In this document: in pieces, positions 52,026-63,877 of the stretch
Layout of the letters: every line of letters starts with the position of its first letter
Numbering within the stretch: position 1 is the stretch's first letter
NCBI GenBank assembly: GCA_036946405.1
Contig: JAQIJC010000001.1
Location: forward strand, 3,113,501 to 3,177,500
Direction: 5' to 3'
Origin: Sphingomonas phyllosphaerae
GTDB taxonomy: Bacteria > Pseudomonadota > Alphaproteobacteria > Sphingomonadales > Sphingomonadaceae
DNA: 64,000 nucleotides
Made by a program: the position numbers and the translations under genes
Notes under the pieces: generated by a model
Databases searched by the model: none
The model's input: the letters and a program-made list of their open reading frames with translations, nothing else
Told to the model about the DNA's origin: nothing

Positions 52026-52850
52026 ATGCCGTATGTGAAGACGCGCGACGGGACCGACATCTACGTCAAGGACTGGGGCGAGGGTCGCCCGGTCGTTCTG
52101 ATCCATGGCTGGCCGCTGTCCTCGGACAGCTGGGACCCGCAGATGAAGGCGCTCGCCGATGCCGGCTTCCGCGCCATCGCCTACGACCGCCGCGGGTTCG
52201 GCCGCTCGGGCCAGCCGTGGTCGGGCTATGATTACGACACACTCACCGACGACCTCCACGACGTGCTGGAAGCCGCCGGTGCGACACAGGACGTCACGCT
52301 GGTCGGCTTTTCGATGGGCGGCGGCGAGGTCGCGCGCTACCAGAGCCGCTATGACGGCAAGGGCGTCATTTCGGCGGCGCTGATCAGCTCGGTCGTGCCG
52401 TATATGCTCAAGACCGACGACAATCCCGATGGCGTACCCGAAGAGACGCTGCAACAGATCGCCGACGGCATCCTGAAAGATCGGCCGAACTTCTTCCGCA
52501 CCTTCTTCAAGGACTTCTTCGGGGTCGGCTATGTCACCAGCCCGGTCAGCGAGGCGACGCTCGACTGGGCGTGGCGACTGGCGATGCAGGCCGGGCTGCA
52601 GCCGACGCTGAAATGCGCCGAAAGCTTCGGCCACACCGACTTCCGCCCCGACCTGCCGGCGTTTCGGGTGCCGACGCTGGTGCTGCACGGCACCGCGGAC
52701 AAGACCGTTCCGATCGACACCAGCGGCCGCGCCGCGGCGGCGGGGATCGCGAACGCGCAACTGGTCGAATACGACGGCGCGCCGCACGGGCTGTTCGCGA
52801 CCGAAGGCGAGCGGCTGACCGAGGATCTGCTGACGTTCCTCGGGAGGTAA
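52026..52850 (+). CDS. Alpha/beta hydrolase, chloroperoxidase/arylesterase-like
   Basis: A 274-residue alpha/beta-hydrolase. The oxyanion region is VVLIHGWPLSSDSW, the nucleophile Ser96 lies in VGFSMGGGE, the acid in LVLHGTADKTVP and the base in YDGAPHGLF. AYDRRGFGRSGQPWSGYDYDT is the hallmark of the cofactor-free haloperoxidase and arylesterase group. The natural reaction is more likely ester or perester hydrolysis than halogenation. ATG 52026 has AAGGAG at five bases. No signal peptide. It stands alone between two palindromic doublets. Confidence 0.9.
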   Translation: MPYVKTRDGTDIYVKDWGEGRPVVLIHGWPLSSDSWDPQMKALADAGFRAIAYDRRGFGRSGQPWSGYDYDTLTDDLHDVLEAAGATQDVTLVGFSMGGGEVARYQSRYDGKGVISAALISSVVPYMLKTDDNPDGVPEETLQQIADGILKDRPNFFRTFFKDFFGVGYVTSPVSEATLDWAWRLAMQAGLQPTLKCAESFGHTDFRPDLPAFRVPTLVLHGTADKTVPIDTSGRAAAAGIANAQLVEYDGAPHGLFATEGERLTEDLLTFLGR

Positions 52851-52866
52851 CCCGTCACCAACTTCC

Positions 52867-52971
52867 GTCACCCGGCGAAGGCCGGGGTCCAGCTGGGAAG
52901 GCGTGAGTTGTCACGCGACGGGCGTCGTCACCAGCGTCGCGCAACTGGACCCCGGCCTTCGCCGGGGTGAC
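52867..52971. repeat. Paired palindromic repeat (GTCACCCCGGC family)
   Basis: Inverted pair of CACCCGGCGAAGGCCGGGGT plus CCAG units (the left one lacks one C), around ~50 bases. It lies between the convergent hydrolase and ftsB genes. Next to it, at ~52982-53005, TGGGCAG is repeated three times in tandem. Confidence 0.85.
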
Positions 52972-53016
52972 GGGGGAGGGGTGGGCAGTGGGCAGTGGGC
53001 AGCTTGGCCCTCAACC

Positions 53017-53331
53017 TCACTTCAACGGAACGATCACCTCATCCGGATGCGCGACGTTCAGCTCCTTGCGCACCAGCTCGTCAACCATATCCGGGTTCGC
53101 ATGGCGCGGATCGAGCAAGGTCACACGGTTCTGCAACATCGTCCGCCGCTGGTCGAGCTGCGCATATTGCTTCTCGCGCGCGATCAGCTGCCGCTTGTAA
53201 TCGCCCAGCGCGATCAGCCCGTTCGGCCCCAGCACCGCATAGGCGCCGAAGAACGCCATCACCGCCACCGCGAGGGCGGGGACGGCGGCACGCCGGAGCG
53301 TTTGCGAGAGGCGGTTGGACGGGCGAGGCAT
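53017..53331 (-). CDS. ftsB: Septum formation initiator family protein FtsB
   Basis: Small bitopic divisome protein that links FtsL and FtsQ. The 104-residue protein starts MPRPSNRLSQTLRRAAVPAL, followed by one membrane helix (VAVMAFFGAYAVLG) and a coiled coil (LIALGDYKRQLIAREKQYAQ). The tail VDELVRKELNVAHPDEVIV is typical of this family, including the P-D-E motif near the end. ATG 53331 is preferred; an upstream start at 53370 adds an Arg-rich leader. It is 45 bases downstream of eno, the usual neighbour. Confidence 0.9.
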   Translation of the reverse strand: MPRPSNRLSQTLRRAAVPALAVAVMAFFGAYAVLGPNGLIALGDYKRQLIAREKQYAQLDQRRTMLQNRVTLLDPRHANPDMVDELVRKELNVAHPDEVIVPLK

Positions 53332-53376
53332 AACGCAAGCGATTCTCGCGAGTCGCCTCGCCCTTTGCAAGCCCTA

Positions 53377-54669
<1,293 letters not shown>

Positions 54670-54791
54670 CTATTTTCTGCCGGCGCGGCAGGACATGGCG
54701 CCTCCTAGCGGTCGTCCGGCGATGCTGCAACGCGATGGAACCGGCGGCCCGACCGCCGGGTTGTTTGACCTCGACCAGGGAAGGATGAATC

Positions 54792-55322
54792 ATGGCCGAC
54801 GAGCAGGATCGCGACACGCTCCAGCATTCCACTCCGGCGGACGCCGCGCCGCCGCCCGCCGACGCGTCGTTCACGCCGGCAGAGCCGCTCAAGAACGCCG
54901 GCGTCGATTTCACGCCGGAAGACGCGAGCGCGACGGGCAACACCCTCGCCGACGCCAAACAATCCGCACGCGACTATGTCGCCAAGGGCCGTGAGCAGGC
55001 CGCCGACAAGGCGCGCAGCTTCGCCGAGGACGGCAAGGCGAAGGCGACCGACGCGCTGACGCAGCTTTCACAGATGCTGACCGACGCCGCCGGGCAGGTC
55101 GATGAGAAGCTCGGCGCGCAATACGGGCAATATGCCCGCTCCGCGGCGGATCGCGTGCAGGGCTTTACCAGCACGATCGACCAGAAGAGCGTCGACGATC
55201 TGCTTGAGGACGCCCGGGCGCTGGTGCGCAAGAGTCCCGAACTGGCCGTGGGCCTCGCAGCCGGGGTCGGCTTCGTGGTGGCACGTCTGATCGGCGCCGC
55301 CGTCGACCAGCGCGATGCCTGA
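54792..55322 (+). CDS. Membrane-anchored stress-type protein (DUF883/ElaB-like)
   Basis: A 176-residue protein with an acidic Pro-rich N-terminus, an Ala/Lys-rich amphipathic helix region (VAKGREQAADKARSFAEDGK and onward) and a C-terminal glycine-containing helix PELAVGLAAGVGFVVARLIG. This layout resembles ElaB/YqjD-type proteins that sit in the inner membrane and bind ribosomes in stationary phase. Family naming is from the layout rather than from clear identity. GGAAGGA precedes ATG 54792. It is the first of four overlapping genes. Confidence 0.7.
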   Translation: MADEQDRDTLQHSTPADAAPPPADASFTPAEPLKNAGVDFTPEDASATGNTLADAKQSARDYVAKGREQAADKARSFAEDGKAKATDALTQLSQMLTDAAGQVDEKLGAQYGQYARSAADRVQGFTSTIDQKSVDDLLEDARALVRKSPELAVGLAAGVGFVVARLIGAAVDQRDA

Positions 55323-55677
55323 TCGAATGTCCGAACGAATGGACGTAGGTGACCGCGTTCTCCCGGACAGCATCCCGCAGCTCGTGACTCAGCTCGCGAC
55401 CGACGCGCGCGACGTGGCAAAGGCGGAGATCGCCCTGGCCAAGGCCAAGGCGGGCTTCGCGGTCAGCCGCTACAAGGCCGCGACGATCCGCTTTGCGATC
55501 GCAGGCGTCCTCGCGGTCGCGGCACTGATCGCCTTGCTGGTCGGGGCGATCCTGTCGCTAGCGACACTGATCGGCCCCGGTTGGGCGACGCTGGCCGTGG
55601 TCAGCGTGGTGTTACTCGTCGCCGGACTGCTCGCGCTGTCCGGCAAGTCGGCATTGCGCACGGGGTCGGACACATGA
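55315..55677 (+). CDS. Phage-holin-family (YqjE-like) membrane protein
   Basis: A 120-residue protein: N-terminal amphipathic helix VTQLATDARDVAKAEIALAK, then two membrane helices (IAGVLAVAALIALLVGAILSL and LAVVSVVLLVAGLLAL). It fits the holin-X / YqjE group, which is chromosomal and stress-linked despite the name. It overlaps the previous gene by 8 bases and the next by 4. ATG 55327 is an alternative start. No phage genes are near, so a lysis role is unlikely. Confidence 0.8.
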   Translation: MPDRMSERMDVGDRVLPDSIPQLVTQLATDARDVAKAEIALAKAKAGFAVSRYKAATIRFAIAGVLAVAALIALLVGAILSLATLIGPGWATLAVVSVVLLVAGLLALSGKSALRTGSDT

Positions 55678-56006
55678 CCGCCGCCGACGTGACCCTCGCC
55701 GAGGCGCGTGTCGCCGAGGCGCGTCGCCGCTTCGACGGCACCGTCGAACGCTTGCAGAGCGAACTCGAACCGCGTCGGCTCGCCAAGGCCGCGCTGGCCG
55801 AGGTGTCGGACAGCGGCGAACGGGCCGTACGCGTCGGCACCGAAGTGGCGCGCCGCAATCCGGGGGTGGTTGCGGGCGGCGCCTCGCTACTGGTCGCCCT
55901 CGTCACCGGGCGTCAGATCGCGCGCCTGTTCGGCAAGAAGAAGCGGCAGAAGCGCCTGCCATCCCCCGAAGATATCGCCCAACCCGCCGAAAGGATTGGA
56001 TCATGA
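55674..56006 (+). CDS. DUF3618-like membrane-associated protein
   Basis: A 110-residue protein. TLAEARVAEARRRFDGTVER is an amphipathic helix that often opens DUF3618 proteins, and RRNPGVVAGGASLLVALVTG is a single membrane segment, followed by a basic tail (FGKKKRQKRLP). ATG 55674 overlaps the previous stop (ATGA), and the stop overlaps the next ATG. Function unknown; its association with the YqjE-like gene is widespread in alphaproteobacteria as far as I recall. Confidence 0.72.
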   Translation: MTAADVTLAEARVAEARRRFDGTVERLQSELEPRRLAKAALAEVSDSGERAVRVGTEVARRNPGVVAGGASLLVALVTGRQIARLFGKKKRQKRLPSPEDIAQPAERIGS

Positions 56007-56452
56007 CCGACCATAATAACGATCAAGAGCAGCACGGCCGTCTGCGCGACAGCGTCGATCACGCGCGTGAGGCAGCGGCGAGTGCGCTCGATACCGCCAA
56101 GCATCGCGCCAGCGATGCGGCACACGCCACCGCGGAAACGCTGGAGGGTAATCCGCTCGGCGTGCTGGTCGGCGGGCTCGTACTGGGGGCGGCGGTCGCT
56201 GCGGTCCTGCCGCGCAGCCAGCGCGAGAAGGAATTGCTGTCCGGCGTCGGGCGCAAGATCAACACCGCCGCGGTCGCGGCGCTGGCGGCGGCGAAGGATG
56301 CGGGGCGCGCCGAGCTGGACCAACTGGGCCTGACCCCGAATGCCGCGCGCGATCAGGCGAAGTCGCTTTTTCAGGGCGTGCTGAAGGCGGCGGGCACCGC
56401 AGGGTCCGCGGCGGCACAGGCCGGCAAGGAACAGGTCAAGAGCGCATCCTGA
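56003..56452 (+). CDS. Membrane-anchored helical protein, 149 aa
   Basis: The last gene of the four-gene operon. It has an N-terminal Ala/His-rich helix (SVDHAREAAASALDTAKHRA), a glycine-zipper membrane segment NPLGVLVGGLVLGAAVAAVL, and a C-terminal Ala/Lys helix. It resembles the first gene in layout (helix plus glycine-rich anchor), so the two may be distant paralogs. A good terminator follows. Function unknown. Confidence 0.7.
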   Translation: MTDHNNDQEQHGRLRDSVDHAREAAASALDTAKHRASDAAHATAETLEGNPLGVLVGGLVLGAAVAAVLPRSQREKELLSGVGRKINTAAVAALAAAKDAGRAELDQLGLTPNAARDQAKSLFQGVLKAAGTAGSAAAQAGKEQVKSAS

Positions 56453-56533
56453 CCCCTTCAAACCCGCAGCGGGTCGCGCTAGGGGACGGTCTGGCCGACC
56501 GCGTAAACGCGGCGCTGATCGGAGTTTGAGGGA

Positions 56534-56575
56534 GAGCCGCCGGGTTTGCGCCAACGCTGCCGGCGGCTCTTCCTC
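56534..56575 (+). terminator. Hairpin terminator after the four-gene membrane operon
   Basis: GAGCCGCCGG (56534-56543) pairs perfectly with CCGGCGGCTC (56560-56569), loop of 16 bases, followed by TTCCTCGTT. It lies ~80 bases past the last stop. Confidence 0.8.
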
Positions 56576-56637
56576 GTTCCGGTGGCGACGCGGGCGGGTG
56601 GTGTGGCGGTGGTTCAATCCCAAGCGGGAGCGCGTGC

Positions 56638-56868
56638 ATGAGCAAGCTTCATCTGGTGTTCGGCGGTCGTGTCAGCGATCCGCGCACCCTCGAATTCAGC
56701 GACCTGTCGTCGATCGACATCGTCGGCGTCTTTCCGGACTACGCCAGCGCCGAAAAGGCTTGGCGCGCCGCTGCGCAGCGCACCGTCGACGATGCCGAGA
56801 TGAAGTATGTGGTGGTCCATCTCCACCGCCTGCTTGAACCCGACCTGCTCGCCAAGCCGGCGGCTTAA
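56638..56868 (+). CDS. DUF4170-like small protein, 76 aa
   Basis: A short protein typical of alphaproteobacteria. MSKLHLVFGGRVSDPRTLEF, then VGVFPDYASAEKAWRAAAQR and MKYVVVHLHRLLEP. No membrane or signal segment. The pattern of two beta strands, a helix and a strand suggests a small ferredoxin-like fold. Function unknown; the DUF label is from memory. It ends just before the palindromic doublet at 56876. Confidence 0.78.
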   Translation: MSKLHLVFGGRVSDPRTLEFSDLSSIDIVGVFPDYASAEKAWRAAAQRTVDDAEMKYVVVHLHRLLEPDLLAKPAA

Positions 56869-56875
56869 TTCGAGA

Positions 56876-56960
56876 CGTCGTCCCGGGCTTGACCCGGGAT
56901 CCCGCTTCTTTCCGCCGTTTCGTGAAGCAGCGGGGCCCCGGATCAAGTCCGGGGCGACGG
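56876..56960. repeat. Paired palindromic repeat (CGTCGTCCCGGGCTTGAC family)
   Basis: CGTCGTCCCGGGCTTGACCC then GGGATCCCGC faces an imperfect inverted copy (GCGGGGCCCCGGATCAAGTC then CGGGGCGACGG). The copies differ by substitutions that keep each hairpin paired. It fills the gap between the convergent DUF4170 and APH genes. A single copy is at 37480-37506. Confidence 0.82.
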
Positions 56961-56965
56961 ACAGG

Positions 56966-57751
56966 TCAGAACAGTTCGTCGAACGTCCGGTGGAAGTTGA
57001 GTCGCCGTTCGTCGAGGACGTCGATACCTATTTCGGCAAGAAAGCACGTCTGCGCCTCCTCGCCGAAATCGCCGAGATTTTCCCAGAAGATGGCGATGTC
57101 CTGATAAGGATCGGCAACACCCATCCGCCCAACGTCGATACACGCCGTCACGCGCCCCAACGTATCGAGCAGGACGTTGCCGAGCGAAAAGTCGCCATGC
57201 GTGACGACCCGACCGGCAGCGTGATGCGCCAGCAACTCGGCCTCCGCCAGCACGGCACCCGCGCTCATCCCGAGATGATCGTCGCCAAAGTCGGTCTCGT
57301 CCACCGACCCCGCCGAAACAAGCTTGCGCGCCGCTGCGAGGCGAACGGACGCCGAGGCATCGAACGGACATTCGTCCGTCGGCAGCGCGTGAAGCATCCG
57401 CAGGAATGAAGCAAAGCCGCGGATCACCTGACGCAGAAGATCGGGGCGTTCCTCGATCCACGCGTCACCGGTCTTGCCCGGCGCGGCGGTGGTGAGCAGC
57501 CAAGCGGCATCGGGCTCGATGGCCGTCGATACGACCCGGACGGTCGGCACCCGCCCCTGCAGCCAGCGCAGCCGAATGGCCTCGTCGGCGACCGCGTCCG
57601 CCACCGCGCCTTCGCCATATTTCAGGAACAGCCGCTTACCGTCCGCGGCCACGATCCGGTGGATCACGCCGCCGGACTCGCCTTCCGGCTCGCGCTCCCA
57701 TGTCGCGCCCGCCAGCCGCTCCCGCCACGAAGGAGGGAGCGGAACCACCAT
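56966..57751 (-). CDS. APH(3')-family aminoglycoside phosphotransferase-like protein
   Basis: A 261-residue protein-kinase-fold enzyme. K44 in LFLKYGEG is the nucleotide Lys, THGDFSLGNVLLD (H185, D187, N192) is the catalytic loop, and CIDVGRMGVADPYQDIA (D206) the metal-binding motif, with the VGRxGVADxYQD sequence that is diagnostic for APH(3') enzymes. Length matches. All key residues are present, so it could phosphorylate kanamycin-type drugs, but chromosomal members may have other natural substrates. Its ATG shares one base with the greA stop (TGATG), which suggests co-expression with greA. No mobile element or resistance island surrounds it. Confidence 0.85.
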   Translation of the reverse strand: MVVPLPPSWRERLAGATWEREPEGESGGVIHRIVAADGKRLFLKYGEGAVADAVADEAIRLRWLQGRVPTVRVVSTAIEPDAAWLLTTAAPGKTGDAWIEERPDLLRQVIRGFASFLRMLHALPTDECPFDASASVRLAAARKLVSAGSVDETDFGDDHLGMSAGAVLAEAELLAHHAAGRVVTHGDFSLGNVLLDTLGRVTACIDVGRMGVADPYQDIAIFWENLGDFGEEAQTCFLAEIGIDVLDERRLNFHRTFDELF

Positions 57752-58227
57752 CAGATGAACTCGATCTTCGACACCAGATAATAGCGATCGCCCGCCGGCA
57801 CCGACACTTCGACCTCGTCGTCGAGGCTGCGCCCGATCAGCGCGCGGCCGATCGGCGAATTGTAGCTGATCCGGCCAGTCTTGGCGTCGGCCTCGGTCTG
57901 GCCGACGATCTGATACTTCACCGGCTTCTCGTCCTCGTCGAGCAAAGTGACGGTCGCGCCGAACACGATCTTGTCGCCCGACAGCTCGCGCGGATCGATG
58001 ATCTGCGCACGGCTCAACTTATCCTCAATATCGGCGATCGAAGCCTCGACCTGCCCCTGCCGCTCCTTGGCGGCATGATATTCGGCGTTTTCCGACAGGT
58101 CGCCGTGCGCACGGGCTTCCTCGATCGCATCGACGATCAGCGGGCGCTCGGTCTTCAGCCGCTTCAGGTCGGCAGTCAGCTTTTCATAGCCTTCCTGCAA
58201 CATCGGCATCTTTTCGACCGTCGCCAT
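57751..58227 (-). CDS. greA: Transcription elongation factor GreA
   Basis: Rescues backtracked RNA polymerase by stimulating transcript cleavage. The 158-residue protein starts [20 protein letters not shown], forming the N-terminal coiled coil with the tip acidic pair in [15 protein letters not shown]. The C-terminal domain has [20 protein letters not shown] and [20 protein letters not shown]. Length and motifs are canonical. It precedes the APH-like gene directly and follows carB by 87 bases on the same strand. Confidence 0.96.
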   Translation of the reverse strand: MATVEKMPMLQEGYEKLTADLKRLKTERPLIVDAIEEARAHGDLSENAEYHAAKERQGQVEASIADIEDKLSRAQIIDPRELSGDKIVFGATVTLLDEDEKPVKYQIVGQTEADAKTGRISYNSPIGRALIGRSLDDEVEVSVPAGDRYYLVSKIEFI

Positions 58228-58314
58228 CGCCCTTGTCCTTCGTAAAAACGCGTCCCCGGAAGCGGCCCTCTCCCTGCGAAGGCCGCCCCCTACATCAGCA
58301 CATATGTCCGGGGA

Positions 58315-61675
<3,361 letters not shown>

Positions 61676-61683
<8 letters not shown>

Positions 61684-62017
61684 CGATCCACTCATATCTT
61701 GTGCTGAAGAGGCGTTTGCGCCGCTCCAGAAATTTCACCCCGCAGATTTTGTCAGCCCAAAATCCGTGACCCCAACCGTATGCTCGAAGTGCTTCGGCGA
61801 TTATCGTACGATCCTCGACCTCGCAGAGCCGAACACACCAACTCAGGCCATCGTCACTTGCGACGACCAGTAGCTCCGCCGAGAAGGGGCTCGTCCTGTC
61901 GGCATACCGCAACTCAAAATGCTTCGAGCCATCCGAACCGCCAGAGATCAAAAATAACTCAGCGCCGCGTTCAGCATCATAGGTTCGCCCCGCATCCTCG
62001 TCGGCAACGAACGTCAT
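61676..62017 (-). CDS. Hypothetical protein between carA and carB, 113 aa
   Basis: A small protein not recognised. It begins [20 protein letters not shown], continues [20 protein letters not shown], then [20 protein letters not shown], and ends [18 protein letters not shown]. It looks like a compact beta-rich domain with three Cys/Trp-containing strands. Its DNA is visibly less GC-rich than carA and carB, hinting at later arrival. Its ATG overlaps the carA stop (ATGA) and its end runs past the carB start, so it is tightly built into the operon. Function unknown. Confidence 0.68.
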
Positions 62018-63282
62018 CCCAGCCCCACAACAAACCGCTTGAACAGATAGAAACTATCCTGCGGCCCCGGGCTCGCCTCGGGGTGATACTGCACCGAAAA
62101 CGCCGGCCGGTCGGTCAGCTCCAGCCCCGCGTTCGACCCGTCGAACAGCGACACATGCGTCTCGCGCGCGTTCGCGGGCAGCGAGTCGCGCTCGACCGCA
62201 AAGCCGTGGTTCATGCTGGTGATCTCGACCGCGCCGTCGTCGACGCGCTTGACCGGATGGTTCGCGCCGCGATGCCCCTGGAACATCTTGGTCGTCCGCG
62301 CGCCCACCGCCAGCGCCAGCAACTGATGCCCGAGGCAGATGCCGAACAGCGGCTTGCCCGTCTCCAGCAACTGCCGGATCACCGGCACCGCATATTCCCC
62401 GGTCGCTGCGGGATCGCCGGGGCCGTTCGACAGGAAGATGCCGTCCGGGTTCAGCGCCATGATCTCGTCGAACGTCGCATTCGCCGGTACGACCGATACC
62501 TTCGCCCCGGCTTGGACCAGATTGCGGAAGATGTTGAACTTACTGCCATAGTCGATCGCGACGACGTGCGGACGCTCGCGCGCAGCAAGCCCCTCCCCTT
62601 CAGGGGAGGGGTTGGGGGTGGGGGAGGTCTCATCGAAACCGACTCCAGACTGCCCCACCCCAACCCCTCCCCCGAGGGGGAAGGGCTTTTCAAGGTCATA
62701 GCCGAAGCCGAGCTTCCAGATGCCGCCCGCCCACGTCCCGTGCGTCTCGCGGGTCACGTCCTTGGCGAGGTCCATGCCCTCGAGCCCCGGCCAGCCGCGC
62801 GCCATCTGGAGCAAGGCGTCGAGGTCGAACTCCCCGGTCGGCGAATGCGCCACCACGCCGTTCGGCGCGCCGCCCGAGCGGATGCGTCGCGTCAGCGCGC
62901 GCGTGTCGATGCCGGCCAGCCCGATGCGCGTGTGCCGCTTCATCCAGCCGTCGAGATTCTCCATCGCGCGGAAATTGCTGGGCGCGGTCGGGTCTTCGCG
63001 GACGATCATGCCGAGCGCGTGCGGATTGTCCGCCTCGACGTCGTCGGGGTTCGCGCCGACGTTGCCGATGTGCGGGAAGGTGAAGGTGATGATCTGCCCC
63101 GCGAACGACGGGTCGGTCATGATCTCCTGATAGCCGGTCATCGCGGTGTGGAAGCACACCTCACCGACCGCGGCGCCCTCCGCGCCGAAGCCGCGCCCCC
63201 ACGCGACCTCTCCATTGGCCAGAACGAGGACGCCGGTGGCGCCTTCGGGCATGGGGGCGTGCGGAAACTCAGGCTCGGCCAT
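62014..63282 (-). CDS. carA: Carbamoyl-phosphate synthase small subunit with in-frame palindromic insert
   Basis: Glutamine amidotransferase subunit that feeds ammonia to CarB. The 422-residue protein has the N-terminal domain (VCFHTAMTGYQEIMTDPSFA, GIDTRALTRRIRSGG) and the class I amidotransferase domain: FLSNGPGDPAA, the nucleophile Cys in FGICLGHQLLALA, SMNHGFAV and the His-Glu pair in QYHPEASPGPQDS. Between the domains, after LGFGYDLEK, about 34 residues (near 199-232) are encoded by a palindromic repeat (62588-62687), before RPHVVAIDYGSKFN resumes. The total is ~35 longer than usual. The frame is kept, so the enzyme is probably functional with a longer linker. Confidence 0.96.
   Translation of the reverse strand: MAEPEFPHAPMPEGATGVLVLANGEVAWGRGFGAEGAAVGEVCFHTAMTGYQEIMTDPSFAGQIITFTFPHIGNVGANPDDVEADNPHALGMIVREDPTAPSNFRAMENLDGWMKRHTRIGLAGIDTRALTRRIRSGGAPNGVVAHSPTGEFDLDALLQMARGWPGLEGMDLAKDVTRETHGTWAGGIWKLGFGYDLEKPFPLGGGVGVGQSGVGFDETSPTPNPSPEGEGLAARERPHVVAIDYGSKFNIFRNLVQAGAKVSVVPANATFDEIMALNPDGIFLSNGPGDPAATGEYAVPVIRQLLETGKPLFGICLGHQLLALAVGARTTKMFQGHRGANHPVKRVDDGAVEITSMNHGFAVERDSLPANARETHVSLFDGSNAGLELTDRPAFSVQYHPEASPGPQDSFYLFKRFVVGLG
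62588..62687. repeat. 100-bp palindromic repeat inside carA coding sequence
   Basis: Ends AGCCCCTCCCCTTCAGGGGA plus GGGGTT, and the inverted copy AACCCCTCCCCCGAGGGGGA plus AGGGGCT (a few substitutions, still paired). The centre (GGTCTCATCGAAACCGACTC then CAGACTGCCCCACC) matches the valS element. Relative to its host gene it lies in the opposite orientation from the valS copy, yet is read without stops. Confidence 0.88.
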
Positions 63283-63377
63283 GATGGGCGGGCACTCCTT
63301 GAAAGGGTCGGCAATGTCGCTAAGCCCCGCCCGCTAGAGACGCATCGGCGATGCGTCAATCTGTTAAGGACGAGTAG

Positions 63378-63833
63378 ATGATTCGCGACGACATCAAGGC
63401 AGCGCAGATCGCGGCGATGAAGGCCGGCGACAAGGAAGCGCGCGGCGCTATCGGCTTGATTCAGGCGGCGATCAAGAATCGCGACATCGAGGCGCGCACC
63501 GGATCGGCGCCGGCGGACGACGATGCGCTGGTGATCGAGGTCCTGCAGAAAATGGTGAAGCAGCGCCGCGAATCGATCGCGATGTACGAACAGGGCGGCC
63601 GCGCCGAACTCGCCGCCGCCGAGGCCGCCGAGGTCGCGGTGATCGAGCGCTACCTCCCCGCGCAGATGAGCGAGGACGAGACGAAGGCGGCGATCGAGTC
63701 GATCAAGGACGATCTCGGCGCGAGCGGCATGAAGGACATGGGCCGCGTGATGGCCGAACTGAAGGCCCGCCACGCCACGACGCTCGACATGAGCAAGGCG
63801 AGCGGGCTGGTGAAGGCGGCGTTGGCAGGGTGA
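63378..63833 (+). CDS. GatB/YqeY domain protein
   Basis: A 151-residue protein equal to the C-terminal helical domain of GatB, found alone as YqeY. MIRDDIKAAQIAAMKAGDKE, then DDALVIEVLQKMVKQRRESI, YEQGGRAELAAAEAAEVAVI and YLPAQMSEDETKAAIESIKD, ending MGRVMAELKARHATTLDMSK. The layout is canonical. It probably helps tRNA-dependent amidation or binds tRNA, but the exact role is unknown. It is divergent from carA with 95 bases between. Confidence 0.93.
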   Translation: MIRDDIKAAQIAAMKAGDKEARGAIGLIQAAIKNRDIEARTGSAPADDDALVIEVLQKMVKQRRESIAMYEQGGRAELAAAEAAEVAVIERYLPAQMSEDETKAAIESIKDDLGASGMKDMGRVMAELKARHATTLDMSKASGLVKAALAG

Positions 63834-63842
63834 CCAAATCTC

Positions 63843-63877
63843 CCCTCCCGCTTGCGGGAGGGGTTGGGGGAGGGCAG
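63843..63877. repeat. Single palindromic unit of the valS/carA family
   Basis: CCCCTCCCGCTTGCGGGAGG followed by GGTTGGGGGAGGGCA is one end unit of the family seen in valS and carA. It ends directly before the DUF559 gene, and its GGGGGAGGG stretch lies at Shine-Dalgarno distance from that gene's ATG. Whether a second unit exists further on lies beyond the window. Confidence 0.6.

Noticed and set aside
52982..53005. Tandem TGGGCAG repeats as a phase-variable tract
   Set aside because: Only three units, lying in a non-coding 3' region next to ftsB's end; nothing suggests a switch of expression.
55315..55677. Phage holin as a sign of a prophage
   Set aside because: No other phage genes nearby, and the overlapping neighbours belong to a chromosomal stress-type membrane operon.
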